Positions 1-12,391 of a stretch of DNA of 64,000 nucleotides are shown in pieces (positions within the stretch are counted from its first letter, which is position 1; every line of letters starts with the position of its first letter). The translations under genes were made by a program, and so were the position numbers. The notes below the pieces were generated by a model. The model had not been told where the DNA came from. It searched no databases and saw nothing but the letters and a program-made list of their open reading frames with translations. Where the stretch lies: assembly GCA_019973155.2 (NCBI GenBank), contig BPQB01000122.1, positions 1-64,000 on the forward strand, given 5' to 3'. This stretch comes from Phanerochaete sordida. Taxonomy: Eukaryota > Basidiomycota > Agaricomycetes > Polyporales > Phanerochaetaceae.

Positions 1-126
1 ATAATCATAAGTTAAAACACATCCAATCGAGTGATGTATTACATGGTACATGCTGCACAGATGGTACATACCGTAAATGAAGAAATCGTGCCCGCCGAGC
101 ACAGCTTCGGCCCGTTTCCCACCTAG

Positions 127-885
127 TACAGATCCAAGCACTCTCTGCCGCATCTCCGGATCTGCTCGATGCTGTCCTGCTCACGGGTTTCTCTGCAAAT
201 TCGTACGTCCTCGCTTCCACAGACAGCATCATCCACCTGACGTGAGTATAGAACTGCTCAGCCTCCTTTCCTAGCTGGTGGCGACTTCCAGCCTGCGGCC
301 ATCGTTGCCCCCGCTCGTTTTGCGGACCAGGGAATTCCCGACGCTTATCTAGTGAACCAATCAGTAAGTACGCATCATCGCGTTGTCATCCCGCGTCTCT
401 TACGGCCGCCTCACTAACTCATTGCGCGCTAGCCGTACAACACCCAGTTTATGACCTACTTCTTCCCCTATTTTCCGGAGGATGCGCTCCAGCGAACATA
501 CCAGACCGGCCAGCCTGTGACCCAAGGCGTCCTCTTCACGCAGGGAGTGATTATGCAGAACGCTACAGACTTCACGGGCGCCGTACACGTTGTGCGTACT
601 CATACACCACTCAATTATCTACACTTCTCCTGACGCCGCTCAAAGGTGACTGGTGCTCAAGATTTTCCATTCTGCGACGGCAACTGCTATGCCGTCCCAT
701 CGGGCGGTCCTTACACAAGCATCCCGGCGTATACGAAGACGTTCTACCCCAGCGCATCCAACTTCTCGGTGTACATCCCTGCGAATACAGGCCACAACAT
801 CAATGGCCATTACTCGGCGCCGGAGGTATTCCAGGACATGCTGCAGTTCGTTGAGTCTGTCTTCAGTCCGTCGCAAAGCCTGTGA
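127..885 (+). CDS. Secreted-type alpha/beta hydrolase, 3' part only
   Basis: This is the C-terminal part of a fungal alpha/beta hydrolase of unknown substrate. Exons join in phase as 127-202, 252-363, 433-588 and 646-885 (TGA). The products read VQIQALSAASPDLLDAVLLTGFSANS, then a GGDFQPA stretch, YLVNQ, VTGAQDFPFCDG and a C-terminal NTGHNINGHYSA block. That last block has the catalytic-His position of this family, and the aspartate of the acid loop is probably in VTGAQDFPF. The nucleophile elbow (GHSxGS) should lie immediately before residue V at 127. It is not present in bases 1-126, which are AT-rich and non-coding, so the preceding exon lies off the left edge behind an intron longer than usual, or the gene is broken. 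The family assignment rests on remembered motif order. The substrate cannot be told. Confidence 0.7.
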
Positions 886-964
886 ATTGCGATATTTCAT
901 TTGTTACTACGAGTCATAGTATCTGCGCCCTATGTTGCATCAATCTTTATCAAATCTCCTTGTC

Positions 965-2730
965 CTAGAAAAAGCCATTGAAGTCCCACGCCCGCTGCTC
1001 CTCGCCCTCGCGCATCCAGCCAAGCCTGTCCGCAGTCAGGGCTGCGGCTCTGGCGAACAAAGTTCCGTCCAGGTGCTCCGCGCCCTCCAGACCGCACTCC
1101 GCGAACGCGCCCGCCTCCACGCCTCCGAGGCACTGCGCGAAGTGCATGAGCGCGCGCTGCGCCTTGCAGAGGTGCTCGTTCGGGTGCACGAGCGTAGACT
1201 GCACGATGGGCAGCCACGGGTTCGGCGTCGCGCTCGGCTCGAGCGTCGCCTTCGCGGTGGGCGCGGCGGGGCCCGGCACAGACGGGTACGGCGCTGCGCT
1301 CGCGTAGAAACTGCCGACGGGCAGCGCGGGGCGCCCGCGCCCGAGGTAGAGCACGAGCGAGAAGATGAAGTACGTGCGCAGCAGCAGGACCGCGTTGTTC
1401 GCCGACACGCTGTTCAGCAGCGGCGCCATCATGAGCGCGGACGTGACGAGGTGCATGCTGGTGCGCGTAAGTCAATCGCCACCACGTGGAAGAGGGCCAA
1501 GACGTACTAGAAGAAGTCGCCGTTGAAGCGATGGGTCTCGTCGTCGCACTTCTTGCGGCCGCCCCAGCCGGCGACGGCGTATATGACAGTGTTCATCCAG
1601 ATAATCTCCTCGAATTTCTTCTTCAGCACGCTCGCGTCCGGAACGACCGTCTTTGCCCATTCATCGATGTACTCCAGGAGCTTCGGACCACCGCGTTCAA
1701 CTACCAGGTCAATGCACTGCGCCAGCTGTTCGCGCGGGAGAGGCAGCCCGAGGTTCTGTGGTTCGAATGCTGCCTCCTTCGAAGCACGCGCAAGGATGGA
1801 CAAGGCGTGCACGTCCTGCTGGACACCCGGCTTGGCCCCGGGCGTACCGAAGACACTGAGGGAGCTGAGCATGGAGACGAGCCCCGACGTCGACGAGGAC
1901 GAGGCGCCGAAGAACTCGTGCGTGAAGATCGCCGGCGCGTCAGTACCGTGTATTGCAGTTTGGGCCAGGCCTGCGCTGGCGTGTCAGTATATGAGGCGCG
2001 GAGAGAAGGCAGTCAGATTCACCCTCAGCGGCGAGACCGGGCAGCCCGAACTCTGCGCCGTAGCCTGCGTGGATGAGTGGGTGCAGGACGGCAGTGTGGA
2101 ACCGGCTAAGCATGAGCGGCTTCTTGCCGCTCTTGCCTGGGACGAGATTCGCGTTCGTGGAAAACACGTAGTCGTGCATCACGCTCTGGAGCGCGTTGTC
2201 CATGCCTGACAGGAGTAGGCGCGAGAAGAACGCCACGTACGCCTGATAGTACCTGAGAGAAGTCAGCCAGTCAGTTGTGAACTGTGTATGTACAGAGGCA
2301 AAATAGACCTCTCGTCTCCCAGGTAATCCTTCCAATTGGACTCCGTAATGATGACACTGTCCTTGGCCTCTGTCGTCTCTGTAGACGGGAACGCAGGGCG
2401 CTGGTAAGCGACGTGGGTCTCGTACGCCGCCCGAATCACTTCCGGGCTTGCACCCATGGCATATATGGCCAGAAGGTGATGCGAGCAGTGGCTATTACAG
2501 CATAAGCCTTCACAAGCAAACAGGTGACAGAGAACTCAAACATACTTGTGAAAGCCCCTTTCGTTGAAGAAAATATGGAAACGTTTGTGGTTGTCTTTCA
2601 GACAATCCAGCACCGCCTTGGTGGACTCGTGCGTGAATCCGGGGTGGACAGCGGGATGAGGAACGATGGAGACGGGTGGGCTGGACGGAGTCGGGAACCT
2701 GAGATTGAGCTGTTCAGAGCTGGCATCCAT
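965..2730 (-). CDS. Questin oxidase-like protein (DUF4243 family)
   Basis: The likely role is a questin-oxidase/Baeyer-Villiger-type oxidation, as in the anthraquinone-pathway enzymes of this family; the substrate here is unknown. Five exons in phase (2730-2546, 2491-2309, 2252-2023, 1970-1508, 1457-965) give 517 residues, a normal family length. Family landmarks in order are NHCSHHLLAIYAMGAS, YVFSTNAN, HPLIHAGYGAEFGLPG, FNGDFFYMHLVTSALMM and a C-terminal YFIFSLVLYLGRGRPALP segment. The His-rich blocks are the expected metal or cofactor ligands. No other secondary-metabolism gene is visible nearby, so it is not in an obvious cluster. The start at 2730 (MDASSEQ) is the first in-frame ATG. An in-frame open stretch at about 2795-2905 could be a missed 5' exon (see the adjoining intergenic entry). 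Confidence 0.85.
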
Positions 2731-5156
2731 GGTGAACGTGGTAGAGGGGAGAGCCTGCAGTAACCTAGGAGTGAGCGGATACGCTTAAATACTCACCGTT
2801 TTGATCTTCATGAGACGGGAGGTGTGACTGGAGAGTGGTGACGATGTCATCCGCCGAGAGGCCTGCCGTTGGAGTACGAAAGCCCCTGAGGCCTAAGGCC
2901 TGCTGAAGCGTGACGAGGCCGCCCAATCAGCAGCCGCAGCCGCCCAACGTCCCGTGCAGCCTCAGAGCAGCAGCTTCGAGGGTCGCATTGAGTTTGACAA
3001 ACGGTAGATTATCGTATCCAATACGTGGCCAACGCGCTGTCTTCCGCCGCTGCTATTCTCATGCGCTGTGGCTAGCCTTCACAGGGCAAACAGTGCCGTG
3101 GGTGGATTGCCTTGATGATAGACGTTGGGATGTGATGAGTAATAGCAACGTGGGACGCACAATTACAAACCTCCGGGTCACGATTCGGCTGGACGCTACC
3201 GTTCGCTGCGATCCAGTTGGCCAGGAAGCGCAAGTGGCAGGCGCCACGTCAGCGATGTGACCTCTGCCGGCGAACTCTCAGCGGTGCTAAGAGCTGCATG
3301 GATTCCTAGAAGCATGCTGAAAGATGAAGACGGTCAGGTGATTTCCATCGTCCAACGCAGCTGCGACAATTTCACTGATCCACGCGCTGACTTGGCGTTG
3401 GGAGCCGGCGGCTGATGAGCGATACACGTACTCTGGCTACAGCGCGCCACATACAGCACTGTCCGCGCTCCGTCTACCATGGAGCACCCGCGTATCTTAG
3501 TTACTGCTCGTGACATCGAGCTGCGGATGATACGGATGACTATCAACACCCTAAGTCAGCACTCACGACTCTCGAACCCAAGCATAACAGCACGTGGACC
3601 CTTAAGGTGCGTGACATGGTCGTGAAGCTTGGGATGGACACAGTAAGCCACAAGATCGAGACCGTGCAAAACTACAGTACCGCGGACGAATCTGGCGGTA
3701 TAGGCATGCCGCCGACCCCTTGTGAGAATAACCTTTCGCATAATTGGGAGAACATATTGTCGCTCACGTACCATTATTTCCCAACGCTAGACATGGTAGG
3801 GTACGCGCAGCGTCATAGCAAGAAGTAGGCTGAATAAAATGCGACGCGATCCAACCGCCACACCACGCTTTTAGGCACCGCGTTTCCAAGGTTCAGATCG
3901 CGTCGGCCGAAGGGCATCGTGGTTGTTGCGATGGGGAACGCCCAAGCAGGTCCTCGGATATTTCCCGCTGTTCCTGGACCTGAATCGGAGGCTGTAAGTC
4001 ATTTCGTTCAATCATACGTGATAATCACCATCCTCATATATGGACTGCGTGCACACAAGCAAATGTTCGCACCGGCGGGCCCTAGTGAAAGACCTGTGAC
4101 GCGTAGTTCTTGCTGCAGCGCGACAACCGGATAACAGGTAGTTTCCAAGGGCAGCCATGTCGTCAGCAACACGACGGAAGAGAGCCCTAGACGACACTGT
4201 GTAAGAGTGAGCGTCATAGCCATCTTGTTTGCGTACCCACTCACGTAAAGGCCCATACGGTGCCCAACAGCGCCATCGGCTGGGCGTATCCAATCATCGC
4301 CGGCTTTCCAAGCAAGTCCGCACCATTCCCCCGCTCACGCGGATGGAAGCGTATTTTACCTACGTTCTGCCAACGCCCGTCACGGGATCACTAGTTCAAC
4401 AACGTTAAGATGACGGCGAGGACATAGGGCGCGAGAACGCGTGGAACGCGCACTCACCACGCTGTGTGCCTCGTCGTGCCGCACGCTGGGCCCTCCAGTC
4501 GCGATGCAGGGTGACGTCGGGAGGTCGCTCTGGCTGAATCGTTGTCGAGGTCGCGAAGCGGACGTCCGACGAGGTGAGAAGAAAGGCGGGCTCATTGGAC
4601 CCATCCTCGGCGGTCTAGATCCCGGGTAATTGTGAGTGTGCTGCGTCCCGCACCCGCTCTTATTGGAAGAGCTCATCACCCCGACGATTTTCCTAGAGGA
4701 CGAATTTTAGGGTTGCATCCCTCCTTCCGCCGCTCGTCGTCGTTGTGAGATCCAGCGCGAGATCTGCTTTGTGGTTATTTTTGCGACGAGAAATCCCTAT
4801 TATCGACGGCAAACCTACCAGACCGACTGCGGACAGTGATGGTTGCAAGGAAAGACTCCGAAACAGCAGCCTGGTGCCGAATGCCCTCGAGAAAATACTA
4901 ATATAAGGAGAGGAGGGCCGGGAGACGTGCACCGGCTTAGAGAATTATTTTGTGAAAAGGTGAGATAACCTCCGAAACGGGGTCCATGTTGCCGACGGTT
5001 TATGGGCGTCTGTCTCCAGGACCTCTCGGAGATAGACGCCTTGGGCTCTGAACCGCACGCTGCTCAGAACAACACTCTCCGAACCCTGCAGAGCCCAGGT
5101 CCCACGAACTATTCGTAATACGCAGTCCCGGCCTGACTCTGACGTTTCCCTCCGCG
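2731..5156. other. Gene-poor intergenic region
   Basis: No gene can be supported here. Two stretches are worth noting. On the minus strand, 2905-2797 reads as a plausible peptide (LQQALGLRGF...SADDIVTTLQ) ending at a GTGAGT donor, and may be a 5' exon of the questin-oxidase-like gene. On the minus strand, about 4310-4000 has a short hydrophobic-looking stretch with possible splice sites but no recognisable domain. The remaining open frames are short and without family motifs. Confidence 0.5.
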
Positions 5157-5648
5157 ATGGCCCCGCAAACGTCGCACTTCATCCTCTCCTTCCCCCAACC
5201 ACCATCTGGTCGAACGCCGAAGCTAGCCTGCGGCACCCACACGTCCCTCGACTTTCCCCTCGACTGCGGCGTCCTGTCACACGACCCAAGTCGCGTCGTT
5301 GCGCATGCCGAGTTTGACAACACCCGCGATATCTGTGTAAGCGCTGTTGTACACGCTGGAGAGGCGATAGGGAAGGGTCACCCTGTGAGCGTCCAACCTA
5401 CTTCTCTTCGCTTCGGACTTCTTTTCCACAACTCCTTTACCTTACTCTACGTGCTCTCCCTGGACTCGGCTTGGGGCAGAAATGTCCGAGACCTTGTCCG
5501 AATGCGACTTCATTTCGCGCTTCGCTCTAACTACGCGTGCATCACGGCGCGTGGCGGTGGAAGCCCAGTCGTTCTCCCGTCCTTTCAGCCTCGCTGTGCC
5601 CTCATCTGACCTTTCTCTATGTTAGATTTATTCCGCTGGCCCATATAG
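5157..5648. other. Promoter/5' leader of the RA-PH gene
   Basis: A pyrimidine-rich stretch typical of basidiomycete promoters and leaders. It contains ATGs at 5482 and 5492 that could open the first coding exon of the RA-PH gene. A 150-codon open frame at 5157-5609 has no recognisable content and is not called. Confidence 0.4.
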
Positions 5649-8600
5649 TGATCCCTCATCGCCTCCGTCACCCACTTTCTCGCCCACGTCGCCCAAAAGC
5701 ACGCTCGCTGCGTTCGACTATCCTTCTACCCCGGTCGCCCCTCCGGTTGACGGGCAGACCACCATGGTTAAGAAGCGTCGTTCATTACAAGCTATCCTAA
5801 TCCCGCCATTCTTTCATCCTTCGCATTCTCCCGAGGAAGAAGCATCGCCACCTTCTGCCAGCCAGAGAACACGCTCTCAGTCCGCTGCGGCAACTACAAC
5901 AGCACAATTCGCCTTACCTCCCGCGATTCCCATACTCCCCTCTGCTAGTTCCTCATCTAGCAGAAGCGCAGCCATCCGAAACTCGCCACCTTCAGACCTC
6001 CTCGATGACGACCCGTTTGCCAACTTGTCACCAGGACCGTCTACTCTGGTGTTCGATGAAGCAGCTGTCTCTTCGCGACGTCCCTCTCTGGTCCAAGGGG
6101 CCGTTGCTCTCGAGGAGAATGCGGTGCCACCAAGAGCTACGCCACGATCGCCGCTTGCGCACAGCGCGGCTGATCTAGACATGAACCCTGGCTCTATAGC
6201 GCCATGGCTTCATTCACCACCTCCGCCCCCTCCCACACCAATTCCATCTCGGCGAGCTGTATCTTCAGTCCTTCCGCGCCCTAGATCTTCTGGCCATGGT
6301 CAGGTCAGGCCAGCATACACCCGACCGGCGTTTTCCGCTCGACCGTCTTTGCCGTCACTGCATACTTTAGCGCAGATGAACGTCGTGGTCCCGAAGGTTG
6401 GTAGTCACTACCGCGTGCACCGGCATGCTGATCATCTTGTCGCATATAGGTGAAACGCGGAAGAGTGGGAGCTAAGCTGCCCACTGAGCCGTGGTCAATG
6501 GTCGACTCGCTTCCTCCTGACCTGGCGGGGCCCAGCTATCCCATGCTGCCAGCCACGTCGACGCCCAACTCTGTCATAGGCTCAGGTATATTCGTTCAAG
6601 AACCCGACTCTTACGGTACTCCTGATGATAGTCAGGAGCAGGATGGCTCCGGGGAACGTGCCTCGTCTTCAGAATCCGATACGTCTACCCCTTATTCGAG
6701 CGACGTCGGCGATGGCCAGTCTTGCGCGAGTGTCATAAGTCAGTCTTCGTTTGATGCATACCCGTCAAGTCTTATACCCTTCGACAACTTCGATACCCAC
6801 GCATCTCAGTGTGCTGAAGATAGCTGCAGCTCGCCCGAGCCCTCGTTTCCTCCAACACCACGGCTTGGTGTGAATGTCCCAGCGTTCTTGAGCACAGGCT
6901 ATCCGTCTTTATTTTCGCCGCAGTCGAGACCTTCCTTCTATGACGACCTCTCCGCCACGCTAGAGTATGATTATTCCCAGGCCGCCTCGCGACTCCCTTC
7001 TTCTCCGCCTGCGCAAGATGCCGTGTCTTCGCTTACACTCGATGAAAGTTCACCCTGCGACTTTCAGCCCGGTAGCTCGGTCCAGACTATCCGTGCCTAC
7101 AACCTGCAGGACCAGCCGCCATCACACTTCCGTTCTTCGCCTTGCCAGGATGGCACCGCCCCGGGGCACTCTCACATGGATTCTCTACCTCTCTCACCCA
7201 CCACGATCAGGGCGGACGACAACGCTCCGCGCCCCACTTCGTCCGTGTCCAGTGCCTGTGACGACGACGCGGACTTCGTGTCCATCGCCAGCGACACGAG
7301 TGACGAGGAATACCTTACTGCTCCACTCTCGAGGTCTCCGTCTCCCACAGCGAGGCTTCCGCGCCTCGAAGGTTCCGCGACACTGGGCTTGCGTTTGCCA
7401 TCCGCTGAAGACCCGGAGTTGAGCGAGAGCTCTGGCGTAGATATCAGGGAGCGGCTCTCGCGCCTGAGCTTCTTGACGCAGTCTGACGCTGGGTCAAGCC
7501 GATATGCCTCCGCTCATGAGTACGTCGACGCAGCTGAAGAAGGCTCCCGCAGTACCCGGACCCAGTCCCAGCGTGGCGAATCCAGTCGCCAGGGCGGAAG
7601 CAATGGTCGGCACCAGGGATCCAGCTCTGGCTATGGCAGTGGACAAGCGGGAGGGGTGGGGTTTGGCGGAGGATCGGGCGGTGGGCGTCGCGACCGGGAC
7701 GGCGACGATGACCGCTACCGACGCCCGCACCCACGCGCTGCGGCTCCAGATTATACTACCTCAGAGACGTCCAGCGATGACAGCTCTGATGAAGAAGAGA
7801 CTCCTCGGCGAACCAGGCCTGCTCGTCGACGGGGTCGCTCGAGCTCTTCCAGTGCAGATGACGATGTTCCTCTCGCTCAACAGATCCCGACTGCGCTCCG
7901 CGCGCAGCGGACTATTCGAAGGCAGGTGCGGGACGAAGCGGTGCAAAAGCGGAGGGCTCGAAGCCTTCGTCGCCCCGACCCTGTAGAACCCCCCACATCT
8001 GAGTTACCCCCACTACCTACGCAACGGGTCACCCCCGAACGCTCCGCATCAAGGCCGCCTTCTGCGTCCCGCGCACCACCCATCCCTCAATCACCTCCGA
8101 AGCTTGCCGGCCGCCCGCGGACGAAGACCTTGCCGAGTCAAATTGGTGGCATCCCCTTTTCCGTCGGCGAGCTCACCAAGAAGCTGCTCACCACTCAGAC
8201 CGCCCCGCCCCTTCCTCAACCGCCCGCCGCTGCGTCGACAAGGACTTCGCAGGACGTGCCAGGGCCGCTGTCGCCGCAGCATATATCCAGCCACCTCCCG
8301 AGCCAGCACGAGCAGCATGCTAATCTGAGGGCACCCGCGCAGGAGAGCATCAGCGCGGTCCGCCTTCGGGCCATGCGCTCCTTCCACCGCCCACGTACGA
8401 CAGGTGGTGAGTCTGAACTTCCACCTGCGGTACCCGCCGCTGGAGCGCAGCTTGGGCGCAGCAAGACGAGCGCCACGCGCCGCGCACAGCCCCTCGAATC
8501 CCAGCCTGCTCCGGCCCTGCCGCCCCTGGCGGCAACCGGTCTGGAAAGGGCGCGCTCGACGCGCTCGCACTCCCGCCGCCCGAGCGTCGACAGGTCCGCG

Positions 8601-9700
8601 CGGCCCTCGCTGGACCAGGAGGCCCGGCCTCCGATGCCGCCTTTGCCTGTGGCAGTGACGAAGATGCCTGCGTGGCAGCAGCGCGTTTTTGTGAACAACC
8701 TGCAGCGGTTCCACCAGGTGGAGATCACGGCGGCTTCAACGGCGAGAGACGTTCTCGAGGCCCTCCAGGGCCAGAATGCCTTGGACAACGGCGCTGCCAG
8801 TGGATGGATGATGTGGGAAGTTAGCCAGGACTTCGGCATGGGTGCGTCAGCCATACCGGCGTCGGTTACGTTGTACTCATCAACTGCCATAGAACGTCCT
8901 ATTCGGAGCTTCGAGGTTCTCTCGGACGTCACCAACTCTTGGGTCACGGACAAGACCGTGAACTTCCTGATGGCAAAGAAGACCCTACTTGCGCCCAAAC
9001 TCAGCCGAGCGGTGAGTTTCACTTGCACGCTTGTGGTGCTGCAGTGCTGACATTTATCTCAGGCCATCCCATCCAGTTCTCCTGTTTGCGGAGGCTTCGT
9101 GCAATGGGAGTACAAGCGTGGGAAGTGGCAGAAGCGTTGGCTAGAACTCAGAGAACACAGCTTGTGGCTGTCCAAGCGCGATACGGTACGCCATAATGCA
9201 CGCCTAGTATCTACTCCTCTGACGGCGCAACAGGGCAAGGACCAAGTTCAGCTATGTTCGCTGAACAACTTCGACGCGTACGTCGTCACACGCGTCAGCA
9301 AGGCTCCCAAGTCCTACATCTTCGCGGTGAAGTCGACGGACAATATATCCTTCTTCGAGAGCACATCAGACTATGTGCATATATTCTCATGCGACCAAAA
9401 AGAGGGCGAGAACTGGGTTGAGAAGATTCTCATCGCTCGCGTGAGTCTCTTCCCCCTTCGTCTTTCTCCCAGCAGCTGACGATTGGCCAGTCATATATCC
9501 TGTACCAGGACCGTAACGTCCTGTCAACGACGGGTGCAACTGCCAACCCAGGCGCGGGACTCTCCCGTGCGGGCACCCGCAAACGCCCTGCGCAACCTCT
9601 AGTCAACTTCAGCGCCGCCCAAACCGTCTCGGCCGCCGAGCCGCCCCCAGCTCTCACACCTGTCTTCGCGCCAGGCTCTCTCTTGGCTAAAAACTCATAG
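5649..9700 (+). CDS. RA domain-PH domain adaptor protein (MRL/Grb7-like arrangement)
   Basis: A long, mostly disordered Ser/Pro-rich protein ends in a Ras-association domain followed directly by a pleckstrin-homology domain, the order seen in RIAM/lamellipodin and Grb7 relatives. A role linking small GTPases and phosphoinositides to actin or polarity is inferred. Exons from the first in-frame ATG are 5764-6396, 6450-8841, 8893-9011, 9063-9185, 9234-9440 and 9491-9700; all phases close, giving 1,227 residues. The RA domain begins at about residue 940 (QRVFVNNLQRFHQVEI...). The PH domain begins with FVQWEYKRGKWQKRWLELRE and covers about 1,040-1,150. Upstream of the ATG the same frame stays open back to a TAG acceptor at 5648 and encodes SDPSSPPSPTFSPTSPKS, so the true start is in an upstream exon not resolved here (candidate ATGs at 5482 and 5492). 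Confidence 0.85.
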
Positions 9701-9990
9701 ACAGTCCTTCAGCTGTTTCTTCGTTCTTTTTGGTTACCTAATCGTCTTCTTCCTTACCAGTAATATCTACACTCATTCGTCTTGACTATTCGCACACTCC
9801 TTCCTGTAGACATCCTATCACAGAACTGTATTCGAGAGCTTGTAAACTAGAACATGGAACCGACATCTGTAGCCCGACAGTCGTGGGTCGAATTTATATT
9901 ATACAGATAGCATAAGCACAGAGCAGGAGATGAAACAAGATGAGCAGACGAGTGAGGGAGAAACAGTCTACGGGAAGGATAGAAGCGTAT

Positions 9991-12149
9991 CTAATCTGAA
10001 GATTTCTTCTGCTTCTTCTTTGCAGGACCATCGTCAAGCTCGCGGGCCTTGGGCTTTGGCTTGGGTTTCGGCTTTGGCTTCTCTTCCTCATCAACGTCCA
10101 TGGCCTCGTCGTCGGAGCCCTTCTTCTTAGGCTTGGGCTTGGGCCGCGGCGCAGCCTTCTTTGGCTTCTCGTCGTCTTCGGCGTCACTCTCTTCTGCTTT
10201 CGCCTTGGACTTCTTCGCTGAGGCCTTCTTGCCTGATGCCTTGCCCTTGCCCTTGCCTTTGCCCAGGAATTCGCGGTCGCCGCTCGCGTCCGACGCGGTC
10301 TCGCCGCCTTCAGAGTCTGATGACTCCTCTGTGGGCGAACCAGCGTCCGACTCAGATGCGTGGAAGTCCTCGTCTGCGTCGACGGCGTTAGAGCATGATA
10401 CCGCGACGATACAGGGAACAGAGCTTACCTTCCTCGCTATCCTCGTCGTCGTCAAACCCGCCTGCCCTCGGCTTCGGTGCCTCCTCGCCGTCACTCGCGA
10501 CGCTTTGCATCTCGTCATCGTCGTCGCCAGCCATGATGAGCTCACCCTCCATCATCTCGTTCTTGACCTTGACCTTCTTGTCCATCAGGTAGCCTTGCGT
10601 GACCTCATGTTCTTCCTTGTTGATCGAGGTGAAGGTGAATTCAGGACCACTCTTCGTGACGACCTTCAAGTCGAATGTACGAGCAGCGACAGCGCCTGAG
10701 CCGGCTCCAAGGCGTGAGAAGACAACCTGATGAATGTCTGAGAGCTCAACGAGGGTAGGGGTCTTCGACACGAAGAAGATGTATTTCTCGAGCAGGAAGA
10801 GGTCTCCTTGAACCGCCTTCAAGTTGGCCTTCACTGCAGGGTGACCGTCGCGACTGCGTGGCCATTAGTTGAAATAAAGCGACCGAGATGAGATAAATAC
10901 GTACCTCTGGAATTGTCCAGCACCAATGATCTTCCTTCCAGACAATGCGCGGAACACGCTGGAGACGACTTCGAAGGTAGGCTCGTCGTATGTCTTCTTC
11001 AGGCGGTCATACTTCTCGACCTCCTCTTCTGGCATATTCAGCTCAGCCGTGCTCTCTTCGTCCCTGCTGAACTGCATGACTAGGTATTGATACCGGGTCT
11101 GACCCTGGCGAATGGGAGTGCTGAGACCAAGCTGTGTTGTGCACGCTATTAGAGGTCATTTAGCGAGTCAATGTGTAGGGAGACTTACGATGAACAACAC
11201 GTGCATATCGTCCTTGGGAAGAAGGAAGAGCTTCGCGATAGTGGTGTAGAGGATCTTGTAGTCGTACGTCTTTCCGCGCAGACGGAGGAAGTCGCGGAAC
11301 ATGTCCACATCGTACCGTCCACGAGGAGTAAGGACCAAGACTTCCTCAAAGCTGAGGATAATGTCGCCGGTAACTTGGCCAATCTCTGCCCTCTCCTTGA
11401 TGGCGTCGTGGAAGGCCTGTGCGGCACTGATTTCCTCCTCTTCGTCGTCGGACTTCTGTGAACCTGCATCCGAGCCGCGTGCTTCTTTTGTATGTGTTCC
11501 CGGTACGTAGAAGCGGATCTCGGTCAGTTCATCGGGCCCATGGCGGGCCGCCTTCTTGTCCACCTGAGCCGCTACTGGGTACTCGAGCGAGACCTCGGTG
11601 CGGCCGGCGATATTCGAGTTCGCAACTTTTGACAGCGGTAACTCGAAAGCAGTTTTGTTTGAGACAAGGAACACGAGGTCTTGGCCTGAGGAGCACGTTG
11701 TAAGTCGTGTTGACTCCACGGAACAGAGGCTACGTACCTTGGAAGTCCGTCATACCCCAGTTCCAGCCTTTCACTGACACCTCTTTCGTCTCCAAAACGA
11801 TGCTGAAATGCTGTTTCATCAACTGCGCAACCTTGTCGTGGTCGTCCCGCGCGAAGCCGTCGAATATCTCCCTCTTACGATCCGCGTTCTTCTTGTCCTT
11901 GTTGCCGAGGCCTATTCTCAGCTGGTAGTTCCGCGCGACACGAACCCATTGGGCCCACTTCATCTCGTCTTGTGGAATAGCGATGGTCTGTTGACTATCC
12001 TCTCCCCTCCACGCCATCCCACTGGCCGCAATACGCAGCTCTGTTGGGCAGAATTAGTGTATGCGTCAAACGAGGTTTAGGCAGGGCTTCCACATACTGC
12101 CGACTTCAGGCGAGAGGCCATGATATATGTTGTCGAACTGGGTCGTCAT
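9991..12149 (-). CDS. pob3: FACT complex subunit Pob3 (SSRP1 homologue)
   Basis: Pob3 is the partner of Spt16 in the FACT histone chaperone, which moves H2A-H2B during transcription and replication in the nucleus. Six exons (12149-12098, 12040-11738, 11685-11189, 11131-10905, 10853-10429, 10373-9991) give 628 residues. The start MTTQFDNIYHGLSPEVGKLR matches the family N-terminus. The structure-recognition and tandem PH-like middle domains follow (WNWGMTDFQGQDLVF; EVLVLTPRGRYDVDMF; SGRKIIGAGQFQ). The tail is acidic (DDDEDSEEDEDFH), then Lys/Pro-rich repeats (KPKPKPK) ending KKKQKKSSD. There is no HMG box, as is usual in fungi, where Nhp6 supplies it. The start is 242 bp from the ain1 start on the other strand, so the two genes share a short divergent promoter. 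Confidence 0.95.
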
Positions 12150-12391
12150 TTTGTGGGTCGTGAAAAGGCGCTAAGGGGAGGTGGTGGTGGTTGGGAGAAG
12201 GACAGTTTGAACGGGCAGCGCGCGCGCCGGAAATTGGCCCAACGCGTCTCGGCGTCTATCATGGCTCCCTCTCGTCTTGCGCTCATCCAGACACGCTCTT
12301 TACCCTGCATTGCCTTGGAATACCACCTCTAGACGACATCGGACACGAATTGACACGATCTGTAACCATCCTGTAATATTCGGTAGCAGTC
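12150..12391. promoter_or_regulatory. Divergent promoter pob3/ain1
   Basis: The 242 bp between the two start codons must hold both promoters and leaders. It is GC-rich, with a G-run near 12177-12200, and has no clear TATA box in either direction. This fits a housekeeping bidirectional promoter. Confidence 0.6.
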
